Assembly: GCA_947495575.1 (NCBI GenBank)
Contig: CANLZL010000002.1
Coordinates: 248,001 to 312,000 of the forward strand
DNA from: an uncultured Nioella sp.
GTDB lineage: Bacteria > Pseudomonadota > Alphaproteobacteria > Rhodobacterales > Rhodobacteraceae
Reading direction: 5' to 3'
Length of the DNA: 64,000 nucleotides
A model generated the notes under the pieces. The model was not told the DNA's origin. It searched no databases and saw only the letters and a list, made by a program, of their open reading frames with translations. A program made the position numbers and the translations under genes. This document shows positions 52,459 through 60,923 of this stretch, piece after piece (the first letter of the stretch is position 1; each line of letters begins with the position of its first letter).

Positions 52459-53136
52459 TCAAATATTGGCCAAAGCTTCCACCGCCTGAACCGTTGTCAG
52501 TTCGATATGACGGCTGATCTGCGCGCAGGTTTCTTTAACATCGCGGGCGATCGCCGCCTCGTAAATTTTGGCGTGTTCGGCGGGTGTATCGCGTTTGCCA
52601 AAACTATGGCGGCGGGACAGGAACCGGTAGCGTTCATGATGGGCATAGACCTGCGCGCGTAATTCCAGAAGCCACGGCGAATTTGAGGCTGAGACCAGCG
52701 CGTCGTGAAACACACGGTTTCTCTCCTCCAGATCATCGTCGTCCCGATCATCGCCCTGGCGTTTTTCGGCCAAGGACAATTTGTGATAGGCCGCGACTAG
52801 GTTCGATTCCCATTCATCGCCGCCATTTTTCAGGCTGGCCTCAACGCCTTGGCACTCCAACCAAACCCGCATTCGGCCCAAATCCTGAACGTCCTCTGCA
52901 GACATATCACGCACGCGAAATCCGCGTTGGCTTTGCTGCACAACAAATCCTTCGCCAGCCAGACGAGCCAAAGCCTCACGCACCGGCGCAGTGCCGAAAT
53001 CATAGCGCTCCCTGATAGGAATAACCTTGAGTTTCAGGCTGGCGGGCAACTCTCCCGAGATGATGTCACGTCGCAACAGATTGTAAATGCGTTCAGAATC
53101 ATTCTGCACCGGGGCGGGGTTAGGTGTCGTGTCCAT
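52459..53136 (-). CDS. GntR-family regulator 2 (FCD domain)
   Basis: A 225-residue transcription regulator. Winged helix at residues 12-80 (ERIYNLLRRDIISGELPASLKLKV, then DFGTAPVREALARLAGEGFVVQQSQRGFRV), followed by a helical FCD ligand domain (NRVFHDALVSASNSPWLLELRA, HAKIYEAAIARDVKETCAQISRHIELT). It belongs to the FCD group but is not close to the FadR-type regulator at 39260. It is divergent from the second EamA gene, and candidate operators lie at 53229-53264. Confidence 0.9.
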   Translation of the reverse strand: MDTTPNPAPVQNDSERIYNLLRRDIISGELPASLKLKVIPIRERYDFGTAPVREALARLAGEGFVVQQSQRGFRVRDMSAEDVQDLGRMRVWLECQGVEASLKNGGDEWESNLVAAYHKLSLAEKRQGDDRDDDDLEERNRVFHDALVSASNSPWLLELRAQVYAHHERYRFLSRRHSFGKRDTPAEHAKIYEAAIARDVKETCAQISRHIELTTVQAVEALANI

Positions 53137-53228
53137 TGTCTCATTTCATTTGCAACTATTGCACTGATCTTATCAGGTCATTGGCCGTTTTTTGAATATC
53201 GGCAAGCTCATTTTTGTGGATCAGTAAC

Positions 53229-53264
53229 CTTTTTGTCTACATTCGTTCTTTTAATCATAATATG
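53229..53264. promoter_or_regulatory. Candidate operators between GntR 2 and EamA 2
   Basis: CTTTTTGTCTACATT (53229-53243) matches the 40095 site in 14 of 15 positions. CATAATATG (53256-53264) repeats the palindrome of 39025 and 45585. Both precede the EamA 2 gene. Confidence 0.5.
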
Positions 53265-53371
53265 AATATGGTAATTCATACTTGGCGCCGTTGAGGACGC
53301 CAGTTCTCCGAAAAAGGGATGAAATCTTGATAAGGGAATTCCTTGTTTCATGGGGAATCGGTGCCACGCGC

Positions 53372-54265
53372 ATGGCAACCCGAAGCTTGACTGCATCAAT
53401 ATTTCTAGTGGGGTTTGCAGCCTGTATCTTGGCCACGCAGGATGGATTCGGAAAGGCTCTGGTACAAGACTTACCAATGTTACAGTTGTTGTGGCTTCGC
53501 TTTGCAGTCCATGCGGCGATCACGGTTTTTGTTCTCAAGGCCGCAGGCCAAACTGACCTTTTGAAGTCCAACTATATCGGATTGAACGCGGCCAGAACTT
53601 TGGCAATTTTGGCAACTGGGCTTTTGCTGTTTGCCGCGATGAAATCGCTTTCCCTTGCCGTAACAACAGTCATATTGTTTTTGAACCCGGTTATCGTCTG
53701 CCTGTTTTCCGCGGTGTTCCTGCGTGAAGCCATTGGCCCGCGCAGATTGATCGCCATTTTGGCTGGCTTCGCCGGGGTTGTGGTGGTCATCAACCCAAGT
53801 ATTACCACTTTGGATGTCACATTATTGCTTCCCCTTGTGGCGGCCTGCACGGCGGCTATTTACGTGATGATGACACGGCAACTTTCGGCCACGTCCGAGA
53901 CATTGCCGACCTTGGTTGTAACGCCAGTTGCCATCACCGTCCTTTTGGCACCTATTCAGCTTTTCATATGGCAGCCGCTGAGTGGGACTGAAATCTTCCT
54001 CGTCACGCTCATGGCACTCTGTGGCACGATTGGGCACACCAGCCTTCAGTTCGGTCTCAAAGGTGGGTCAGCAGCGCTGCTATCTCCGTTCCTTTACTTG
54101 CAGGTGGTTTTCGCAGCTGGTTTGAGCGTTGTATTTTTCGGCGATGTTTTGGGCGCAAACCTTATTGGAGGCACTGCACTGATCGTCGGCAGCGGGCTGG
54201 CAATCTGGTATTTTCAGAACCAGGAAGCCCTGACAAGGAACGAGGACGCCGGTCAAACTCGCTAA
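53372..54265 (+). CDS. EamA/DMT-superfamily transporter 2
   Basis: A 297-residue inner-membrane exporter with ten hydrophobic helices and two EamA repeats (CILATQDGFGKALVQDLPMLQLLWLRFAVHA and VTTVILFLNPVIVCLFSAVFLREAIGPRR). It is paralogous to the EamA gene at 50033. ATG 53372 gives the usual short N-terminus; the frame opens upstream with TTG codons at 53282 and 53327. The gene ends directly at the border of an IS1595-type transposase remnant, so its last residues may have been altered by an insertion. Confidence 0.83.
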   Translation: MATRSLTASIFLVGFAACILATQDGFGKALVQDLPMLQLLWLRFAVHAAITVFVLKAAGQTDLLKSNYIGLNAARTLAILATGLLLFAAMKSLSLAVTTVILFLNPVIVCLFSAVFLREAIGPRRLIAILAGFAGVVVVINPSITTLDVTLLLPLVAACTAAIYVMMTRQLSATSETLPTLVVTPVAITVLLAPIQLFIWQPLSGTEIFLVTLMALCGTIGHTSLQFGLKGGSAALLSPFLYLQVVFAAGLSVVFFGDVLGANLIGGTALIVGSGLAIWYFQNQEALTRNEDAGQTR

Positions 54266-54441
54266 TGCAGGTATCTGCACTGTGGTAAGCAACACCTGCA
54301 CCGCTACGCTGCGGAATTTGACTTCTGCTAAAACAACCGCGTTGCGAATGGTGTTGATGATGTGGAGCGTGGTCAGATCGCCCCGCGCAGTGTAGTCGGC
54401 AAGCGCCTAACTTATCGACGGACTAACTCAATCGTCGCCTG
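54266..54441 (+). pseudogene. Remnant of an IS1595-type (ISXO2-like) transposase C-terminus
   Basis: Reading from 54266, the frame gives CGKQHLHRYAAEFDFC, a stop, NNRVANGVDDVER, then VVGKRLTYRRTNS. This order (EKHLHRYxxEFDFRYNNR, ALGVDDxER, GVVGKRLxYR) is the C-terminus of ISXO2-like transposases. An in-frame TAA at 54328-54330 breaks it, and everything N-terminal is missing. It starts immediately after the EamA 2 stop and marks the left side of the accessory island. Confidence 0.72.
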
Positions 54442-54558
54442 AGTTCCGGGATTTGGTTGGAACTTTGCTAAAAGATTGGTCCGACTCAGATTGACTCTTG
54501 GAGTTGCCAAAGCCCTTTTTGTAGGAGTTGGGCTTTATTTCCAAAGGAGTATTTCTGT

Positions 54559-55068
54559 GTGCCAAACGAAATAGACATTGATAAATCTGCATCCTTATTC
54601 GGTCGGGAAGCGCTAGAAAATATCGGACTAATTGTCTGCATTGCTAGCATGTCTGAGCATAGCCTCCATATGCAATGCCAGCGTTTAGCAAATCACCCGA
54701 ATCCCATAGCTCTGGCTGCTGCCGTAGGGCTGCATGGGACAGCCGCCAGAACGATGCTTCGTCAAATTAGGTCGCTGGGTATGTTTCACCTCAGAAAACC
54801 TACTCATATGACAGAACTAGGACAGATTGTTGACAGGATAGAAAAAGCTTTCTTAGCGCGAAATGAAATAGTGCATGGTTCAATTCAGGGCACTGGAACG
54901 GGGATTAAAATAATTCGATTACGCTTAAAAAAAGGAAGGGTCGTGCCTAGACTAGAACAAGACAACGCATCCTTGCGCGATCTAGCGAAAGGAATTCTTG
55001 CCTCTACTCGCGCTCTGGACGTGTTTTTAACGAATAATGGGATAGCACCTTTGAAAGACATTCGATAA
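54559..55068 (+). CDS. HEPN-like protein of unknown function
   Basis: A 169-residue mostly helical protein that I cannot place in a named family. The segment FLARNEIVHGS carries R-N-x3-H, the motif of HEPN RNases (R-x4-6-H), within a helix-rich context (VDRIEKAFLARNEIVHG, then LRDLAKGILASTRALDVFL). HEPN proteins often act in defence or toxin systems; no partner nucleotidyltransferase gene is adjacent. GTG start behind AAAGGAG with 9-bp spacing. The DNA is noticeably more AT-rich than the flanking core genes, in keeping with transfer. Confidence 0.6.
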   Translation: MPNEIDIDKSASLFGREALENIGLIVCIASMSEHSLHMQCQRLANHPNPIALAAAVGLHGTAARTMLRQIRSLGMFHLRKPTHMTELGQIVDRIEKAFLARNEIVHGSIQGTGTGIKIIRLRLKKGRVVPRLEQDNASLRDLAKGILASTRALDVFLTNNGIAPLKDIR

Positions 55069-55267
55069 ATAGCCCATGGAGTGCATAATATGTGGAACTG
55101 CCACATAGGTCATCTCCTACTTTCTTCATACTCGCCTTAAATATTGCTACGCCTTTTAAATTTTGCTTCGTCTGAGACTTGCGGAATCTTATCGGAATAT
55201 TTGCTAGTTTCCTTTTCCATCTTTCATTTCCTTGCTTTGGGTCGCAGCGAAGCACTATGCTGGCACC

Positions 55268-55417
55268 ATGAGTAATTTAGACAAAACCCAAGTTGATTAG
55301 TTTCGTGAGGCGGCGTGTGAGCTAAGGTGCGACGACGATGGCGAACGTTTTGACGCAGCACTCAAGAAGATTGCGAAGGCTGGCAAGAAGCCTTACGGCG
55401 ACAAAAAAGACAAGTGA
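55268..55417 (+). pseudogene. Small gene interrupted by an in-frame TAG
   Basis: From ATG 55268 the frame reads MSNLDKTQVD, TAG at codon 11, then FREAACELRCDDDGERFDAALKKIAKAGKKP and a Lys-rich end at a TGA (55415-55417). The second part resembles the short alphaproteobacterial proteins of the pattern FKEAARELExDxxExRFDExLKKIAK. One nonsense change separates it from an intact 49-residue gene, though translational restart cannot be excluded. The flanks 55069-55267 and 55418-55544 show nothing further. Confidence 0.5.
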
Positions 55418-55544
55418 CCGGGCTTAAGCTCTGCGGCCATTGTGATCTCGTGTCACTCTTGGTTTTGTCAAGTATACAGTCGCCCAATATTCGCTTGAAC
55501 GGTCTACCAGTTCCGGGACCTTTCGTACGCCCGCTAACAGAAAA

Positions 55545-56402
55545 CTATTCTATACAAAATCCAAGCTGCTGCACAGCCTCTCGCTGCTGCAGTGTGAATG
55601 TATCTGTTGCGACATTACGAAACCGACCGATGGATTCAGGTGCAATATTCTTCGAGAGCTGTGATATTTCAGCGCTTGTCAACGCCCTCTCCAAAAATCT
55701 CTGGAGCCGATATATCTCTGCTTCAAAGCATAAACACAAAGCGTCATAATTCAGTACAAAAAACTGTTTTTCAGGCATCGACTCGCCGAGTTCCAATGCA
55801 CGGTTATTTGCGGCAAGCCAGTAGCGGAGCTGGGTTTGAACCGGGCTCTCAAATTCGTTTTCCCGAATGCCGAACAGATTTCCCCAATTCACCAATTGCT
55901 GGCGGTTCCCGCTCAACGCCATATCAAGCCCATGACGCATCACGTGGATGTATTTCATATTGGGAAACTGCCTTGCAAGTTGCGGCAAAAAAATGTGGGT
56001 GTTCGGTTCTTTCCAGGCCACCCCAGAAAAGCTCTCACTGTTCGGGCCTGCGCTGGACAGGATTGCATCAAATTCCGGCCGATTCACTCCCATTCCTCGA
56101 GTCTTCTCGAATAACTCTTCTGCTTCGCCCGGCGCCAACTTTTCAAACGCACACTCAACTCCTTCAAGCATCGCAATGGCGAAGATTTCAAACATGCGCT
56201 CAATTTCAACGTCCTTTGGGAATTCCCGGAACCAATCGCGACGTTTGAACAGTAGTGTAAACAGAAGGTTGTCTAATTGGGGATTTAGGACCGGACCAAG
56301 GTAAAACCCCATTTTCTGGATTGCTTGTGCAACGACCCTTGTTCCGCTGCCGCCCAAACCACCGACTACAACAAACGGGGTTTGGTTATGACTAGGCTTC
56401 AT
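55545..56402 (-). CDS. Sulfotransferase-family protein A
   Basis: A 285-residue cytoplasmic enzyme of the P-loop sulfotransferase fold, transferring sulfate from PAPS. The 5'-phosphosulfate loop is GGLGGSGTRVVAQAIQKMG, and the 3'-phosphate motif is YIHVMRHGLDMALSGNR with Arg and Ser. A catalytic-base candidate lies in the GVNRPEFDAIL region. The acceptor is unknown; neighbours suggest a surface glycan. It is the only minus-strand gene of the island cassette, divergent from sulfotransferase B over 141 bp. Confidence 0.8.
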   Translation of the reverse strand: MKPSHNQTPFVVVGGLGGSGTRVVAQAIQKMGFYLGPVLNPQLDNLLFTLLFKRRDWFREFPKDVEIERMFEIFAIAMLEGVECAFEKLAPGEAEELFEKTRGMGVNRPEFDAILSSAGPNSESFSGVAWKEPNTHIFLPQLARQFPNMKYIHVMRHGLDMALSGNRQQLVNWGNLFGIRENEFESPVQTQLRYWLAANNRALELGESMPEKQFFVLNYDALCLCFEAEIYRLQRFLERALTSAEISQLSKNIAPESIGRFRNVATDTFTLQQREAVQQLGFCIE

Positions 56403-56543
56403 GACGGATGCTGCTCAATATGATAAAAAATTCAATGGTTGGAAGACACTAACTTGGTTGCAATGTTGGATCAAGATAGCCACTTTACCTGGTTCGCCGA
56501 ATGTACCATGCTTTGCTTTATTGAGTGCAGCCCATAGCAGAAT

Positions 56544-57296
56544 TTGGGTCTGCTCAAGAGAAGGAAAATAGCTACATTGTCCAGTATTGCGGAGCTACCC
56601 ATATGCGTTCTTGGCATGCACCGAAGCGGTACCAGTTGTCTGGCTGGCAGCCTGGAACAGGCCGGTGTTCACCTTGGCGAAGTGGTCAACAAATCTCCTA
56701 GCAACCCCAAGGGGAACAAAGAGAGCAAGGTTCAACGTGGCATCAACGAAGACCTTCTCGCTTTCAGCGGGGGTAGCTGGGACAAACCGCCAGAGCAGCT
56801 AAGATGGAATAGCGACCTGCAGGCCCGGCGAGACAGCTTTATTGAAAATGCATGGACCGCGTCGCCTTGGGGATTCAAAGATCCGCGGAGCCTGTTGACT
56901 CTGCCGTTTTGGCGGGAAGCGCTCGGTGATTTGAGGTTTGTTGCAACGGTCCGGCATCCGGCGGCTGTGGCTCGGTCTTTGATGAGCCGTGCCGGTCTTC
57001 AACCGAAAATGGCGCCGTTGCATCTTTGGACAGAGTACAATCAACGTCTGCTAAACCTGTGCCAAACTGAGACCGTGCACCTGGTAAGCTTCGATTGGCA
57101 TCAATCCGAATATTTGGGGGCACTCGAACATCTTTTTGGGGTGCTGGGTTTGACACTACCAGAGCAAATTCCGTTCTTTGAGAAAGGCTTAAGGAGCGAA
57201 GAAAAGCTTTGGCCCGATTGTGACCAAGAGACAAAGACTAAAGCCGAAAAGCTATATAGCGATCTTTTGCAACACACGCTGGATATCTCGACATGA
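56544..57296 (+). CDS. Sulfotransferase-family protein B
   Basis: A 250-residue PAPS-type sulfotransferase. The P-loop is LGMHRSGTSCLAGSLEQAG near residue 23, and the 3'-phosphate-binding segment is FVATVRHPAAVARSLMSRAG. WGFKDPRSLLTLPFW is a family landmark. The start is uncertain: the frame begins with TTG at 56544 and there is no ATG before the P-loop apart from the Met in GMHR. It is followed by the glycosyltransferase with a 4-bp overlap and so begins the plus-strand cassette. Confidence 0.8.
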   Translation: MGLLKRRKIATLSSIAELPICVLGMHRSGTSCLAGSLEQAGVHLGEVVNKSPSNPKGNKESKVQRGINEDLLAFSGGSWDKPPEQLRWNSDLQARRDSFIENAWTASPWGFKDPRSLLTLPFWREALGDLRFVATVRHPAAVARSLMSRAGLQPKMAPLHLWTEYNQRLLNLCQTETVHLVSFDWHQSEYLGALEHLFGVLGLTLPEQIPFFEKGLRSEEKLWPDCDQETKTKAEKLYSDLLQHTLDIST

Positions 57297-58207
57297 ACCA
57301 AACGGTTGACAGGAAGTCGCCGCCGCCGCGTCTATCCGTCATTGTCGTCTTTCACGATATGGCACGCGAGGCAAAGCGCACATTATTTGCCCTGTCAGAG
57401 GCGTTTCAAACCGGTGTAACAGCAGACCAATACGAAGTTATTGCTGTGGAAAATGGTTTACAAAAGCTCGATCCAGCCTGGGTTTCTGATCAGGGGCCCA
57501 ATTTCCAGTATCATTTTCATAAAACCACATCGGTGTCTCCCTCTGCGGCCGTCAATGCAGGTGCATCTTTGGCGACTGGACAATACGTTGCGCTGCTTGT
57601 TGATGGCGCGCGAATTCCCAGCCCTGGTTTGGTCCATGACACGTTAGCCGCCATTCGCGCGTGCCACCCTTGTTTTGTCAGTACCCTGGCTTGGCATTTG
57701 GGGCCTGACATACAAAGGGAATCGCGGAAAGCTGGTTACGATCAAACGGCCGAGGACAACCTCTTGGCGTCAATTGATTGGGCCAAAAACGGTTATGACT
57801 TGTTTGAAATCGCAACCCAAGCGCCATCTTCGGCCTGTGGCTTGTTAAATGGATTGCCTAATGAATGCAGTTGGTTGGCGATGCCCAGGGCCCGGTTTAA
57901 TCGGCTGGGAGGGTATGATGAAGCCTTTCAAAGCCCGGGCGGCGGCTTGGTAAACCATGACTTTTTTCAGCGTCTATGCGCTCTGCCCAACCTGTCACCT
58001 GTGCAGTTGCTGGGTGAGGGAACATTCCATCAAATCCATTCCGGTGCGGCCACTGGCGCAGACGATTTGGCTGTCGTATTGGCAAATTTCCAAGACGAAT
58101 ATTTGCGGGTCCGTGGAAAGAGCTTTTCTGCCGATGTTTCACTGGACCCCTGCTATTTTGGGAGTATCCCTTTGCAGGCTCGACGCTTCGTACATGGTTA
58201 TGGCTGA
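57293..58207 (+). CDS. Family 2 glycosyltransferase
   Basis: A 304-residue GT-A enzyme. RLSVIVVFHDMAREAKRTLFALSEAFQ begins the nucleotide-sugar domain. VNAGASLATGQYVALLVDGARIP corresponds to the D-x-D region (here L-V-D-G-A). WLAMPRARFNRLGGYDEAFQSPGGGLVNHDFFQR is the acceptor-side motif. It probably adds a sugar to a glycan that the sulfo- and carbamoyltransferases decorate. ATGA overlaps link it to sulfotransferase B, and its stop shares a base with the next ATG. Confidence 0.82.
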   Translation: MNQTVDRKSPPPRLSVIVVFHDMAREAKRTLFALSEAFQTGVTADQYEVIAVENGLQKLDPAWVSDQGPNFQYHFHKTTSVSPSAAVNAGASLATGQYVALLVDGARIPSPGLVHDTLAAIRACHPCFVSTLAWHLGPDIQRESRKAGYDQTAEDNLLASIDWAKNGYDLFEIATQAPSSACGLLNGLPNECSWLAMPRARFNRLGGYDEAFQSPGGGLVNHDFFQRLCALPNLSPVQLLGEGTFHQIHSGAATGADDLAVVLANFQDEYLRVRGKSFSADVSLDPCYFGSIPLQARRFVHGYG

Positions 58208-59079
58208 TGAATAGTGTTGCAAAACACATTGTCGGAAAGCCACGATTGCTGTTTCGCCCTCACGCTGTATTGGGGTGGTCGCTTACGCCTAGCTACGGCG
58301 TCAAAGTTCGTTTCCGCCCCGACGTAATCCAAAACATTGATGTGGATGGTTGGCGTGCGGTGCCCGGCAGGCCTTGCAACCGAGGTCCTCGGTTGTCGGT
58401 ATATGGATGTTCGTTTACTTACGGAACCGGGCTTGCTGATCGTGAAACATATGTTGCTCAATTGCAGGAGAAGTTGCCGAATGCCTGTTTGATGAACCGA
58501 GGTGTCGGCGGGTACAGCACGGTCCAAAACTACTTGCAGTTCAGGCGAGATATTCTGGATGGAGGCGTTGACGCAGCCATCTTTGCCGTGATCAGCGACC
58601 ACCGTTTTCGAAACATTGCGCATCCGCAGCGGATGCAGCAATTCCTTAAGAAAGATTGGTATCTGCTGGGTGTTGAGCATGTCCCGGTAGTCAGGCAGGG
58701 TCACCACGGGAGCATCAAAATTGAGTATGTACCAATTTGGCAACCGGCGCTGAAACGGGGCGGATTTGAGAACTTTCTGCCGGATGAACACATGATTGAT
58801 GGTGCGACCATAGCGATCATGGAGGAAGTCGAGACACTGGCGAAAAGTAATAATGTCCCGCTAAGGTTCGCGCTGCTTGACCAATTGGATCCCGGTTTCA
58901 ACGAAGCCGTCAAAAACCGCTTCGTGTCTTCGATCGACGTGTCCGTACCCTTGGATCGTGAAATGAGTTTCTACCCCAACGATGTCCATCCAAATCAAAT
59001 TGCCAATCGACTGTATTCCGACCGTCTCTTGCCCATTGCCGAGGAGTTGATTTCTTGCGCCGGCGGTCGCCCCTCATGA
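58207..59079 (+). CDS. SGNH/GDSL-like hydrolase
   Basis: A 290-residue protein with SGNH blocks. Block I is SVYGCSFTYGTGL with the nucleophile Ser. Block II is a Gly in NRGVGGYSTVQNYL. Block V is DVHPNQIANRLYSD with Asp and His. Such enzymes add or remove acyl groups on glycans. No signal peptide is visible. It overlaps both neighbours, and the carbamoyltransferase start uses the ATGA at its stop. Confidence 0.75.
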   Translation: MNSVAKHIVGKPRLLFRPHAVLGWSLTPSYGVKVRFRPDVIQNIDVDGWRAVPGRPCNRGPRLSVYGCSFTYGTGLADRETYVAQLQEKLPNACLMNRGVGGYSTVQNYLQFRRDILDGGVDAAIFAVISDHRFRNIAHPQRMQQFLKKDWYLLGVEHVPVVRQGHHGSIKIEYVPIWQPALKRGGFENFLPDEHMIDGATIAIMEEVETLAKSNNVPLRFALLDQLDPGFNEAVKNRFVSSIDVSVPLDREMSFYPNDVHPNQIANRLYSDRLLPIAEELISCAGGRPS

Positions 59080-60923
59080 TCAAGTCCGAGTACATTTTGG
59101 GAATTTCGTCGCATTTTCACGATTCCGCCGCCGCCCTCTTGCGCGGCCAGAGCATTATCGCAGCGGCCCAGGAAGAACGTTTCACACGAAAAAAAGCCGA
59201 TTGGAGTTTCCCCGATCGCGCCATCGACTATTGCTTGTCGCAAATGCCAGACCCCGATGCGCAGGTAACCCTCGCCTATTTCGAAAATCCGGCTCTCAAG
59301 TTTGACCGCATCCTTGAAACCGCCAGCCGTGTGGCCCCACGCGGTGCGCCACTTTGGCCGCGGACAATGAAGACAATGCGGCAATACGGTCACGAGTTGC
59401 CGGCCAAGTTGCGAGCAATTTGTGCCGATCCGGAACGTGTGTTTTTTGTCCCACACCATCGCTCGCACGCTGCTGCCGCCTTTTACCCGTCCCCCTTTGA
59501 ACAAGCCGCTGTGCTGGTCGTTGATGGTGTGGGAGAATGGTCGACAGTAACTATGTGGAAGGGGGAGGCGCAGAAATTAACGCCTCTCAGAGAAATCAAA
59601 TTTCCGAACTCATTGGGGATGTTCTACAGCGCCTTCACCCAATATTGCGGCTTCAAAGTCAATTCAGGCGAATACAAGCTGATGGGATTGGCGCCCTTCG
59701 GTGTACCTCGATATCAAAAGCTCATCCGTGAGAAACTCATCGATCTGAACACGGACGGTTCCTTTGCCCTCGATATGAACTATTTCAACTACGACAGGGG
59801 GCTAAGCACAATTTCTCCCCTATTTGAAATGCTTTTCGGCCGTGTCCCGCGCTCTCCTGAGGGTCCGCTGGATCAACACTACATGGATGTAGCGGCGTCT
59901 GCACAAGCGGTTTTGCAGGAGGCCATGGTTCGGCTTGCCTCAACAGCATTGCAGTTGAGCGGCGAAAAGAACCTGTGTCTTGCGGGCGGGGTCGCTTTAA
60001 ACTGTGTTTCAAACAGTCATTTGGCCTCAAACGTTCCGGGGTTGGAAGAGCTGTGGATTCAGCCAGCCTCTGGGGATGCGGGCGGTGCTTTAGGCGCAGC
60101 ACTAGACGTTGCCGCCCATCAACCAAACATACGCGTTTCGCCAGGCGCCACAACCGCCGCCACAGATGGTATGCAAGGCAGTTTTCTGGGTCCTGAGTTC
60201 GACCGTGAGTTTATTCTATCAGAGCTAATCCGGTCTAATTTGGTCTGGGAAGAACATGACGATTTGCCCGAGCATTGCGCTGCCGCCCTGGCGGATGGGC
60301 AAATCGTTGGACATTTCGACGGCCGAATGGAATTTGGGCCGCGGGCCCTCGGAAACCGGTCGATTTTGGCAGATCCCCGACCGGCTGATATGCGTGGACA
60401 CATCAATCGAAGGATAAAATTTCGCGAAGGGTGGCGACCATTTGCACCAATGGTTCTGGAGGAGCATGCCGCGGAGATTTTCAATGGCCCCTCGAACAGC
60501 CCATACATGTTGTTTGTCGCAAAGTTGAAAGCAAAGTACCGACATGAGGCAACATTGAGAAGTGCACGTGAACGCGGGCTTTCGGGGCCGATGGCCCTTA
60601 TGCGAGCCGTATCAAGCGATTTTTCAGGTGCAACGCATGTGGATTTCAGTGCGCGCCTGCAAACCGTCGGTAAATCATCAACGACGAATGGCGCCGCCAA
60701 GATATTGCGAGCATTTCATTCATTGACCCAATGTCCCATGCTGCTAAACACGTCATTCAATGTGCGCGGAGAGCCGATAGTTTGCACCCCTTGGGACGCG
60801 ATCCAATGTTTTAAGAACACGCATATGGATATGCTGGTTATTGGGCCGTTCATAGTGCGTCGGACGTCCCAAGATGACCGAATAAACAAATTGGTTGGAA
60901 GGAAAAAATTTGTCGCTGACTGA
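59076..60923 (+). CDS. NodU/CmcH-type carbamoyltransferase
   Basis: A 615-residue enzyme transferring carbamoyl from carbamoyl phosphate, via carbamoyl-AMP, to a sugar hydroxyl. The N-terminal Kae1-like domain shows LGISSHFHDSAAALL, AAQEERFTRKKAD and VPHHRSHAAAAFYPSPF with the metal histidines. LVVDGVGEWSTVT and LCLAGGVALNCVSN follow. The C-terminal YrdC-like domain has GHFDGRMEFGPRALGNRSILADPR, KFREGWRPFAPMV and LNTSFNVRGEPIVCTPWDA. NodU modifies Nod factors and TobZ modifies tobramycin; here a glycan is the likely acceptor. Confidence 0.93.
   Translation: MIKSEYILGISSHFHDSAAALLRGQSIIAAAQEERFTRKKADWSFPDRAIDYCLSQMPDPDAQVTLAYFENPALKFDRILETASRVAPRGAPLWPRTMKTMRQYGHELPAKLRAICADPERVFFVPHHRSHAAAAFYPSPFEQAAVLVVDGVGEWSTVTMWKGEAQKLTPLREIKFPNSLGMFYSAFTQYCGFKVNSGEYKLMGLAPFGVPRYQKLIREKLIDLNTDGSFALDMNYFNYDRGLSTISPLFEMLFGRVPRSPEGPLDQHYMDVAASAQAVLQEAMVRLASTALQLSGEKNLCLAGGVALNCVSNSHLASNVPGLEELWIQPASGDAGGALGAALDVAAHQPNIRVSPGATTAATDGMQGSFLGPEFDREFILSELIRSNLVWEEHDDLPEHCAAALADGQIVGHFDGRMEFGPRALGNRSILADPRPADMRGHINRRIKFREGWRPFAPMVLEEHAAEIFNGPSNSPYMLFVAKLKAKYRHEATLRSARERGLSGPMALMRAVSSDFSGATHVDFSARLQTVGKSSTTNGAAKILRAFHSLTQCPMLLNTSFNVRGEPIVCTPWDAIQCFKNTHMDMLVIGPFIVRRTSQDDRINKLVGRKKFVAD

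Noticed and set aside
55084-55092. A further CATAATATG copy in the accessory island
   Set aside because: It lies outside the sugar locus, downstream of the HEPN-like gene and not before a start. It shows that this 9-mer alone can occur by chance in AT-rich DNA, so the operator case rests mainly on the TGTCGA sequence.
55414-55749. 111-residue plus-strand frame overlapping sulfotransferase A
   Set aside because: Mostly antisense to the sulfotransferase C-terminus, with no ribosome-binding site or recognisable pattern.
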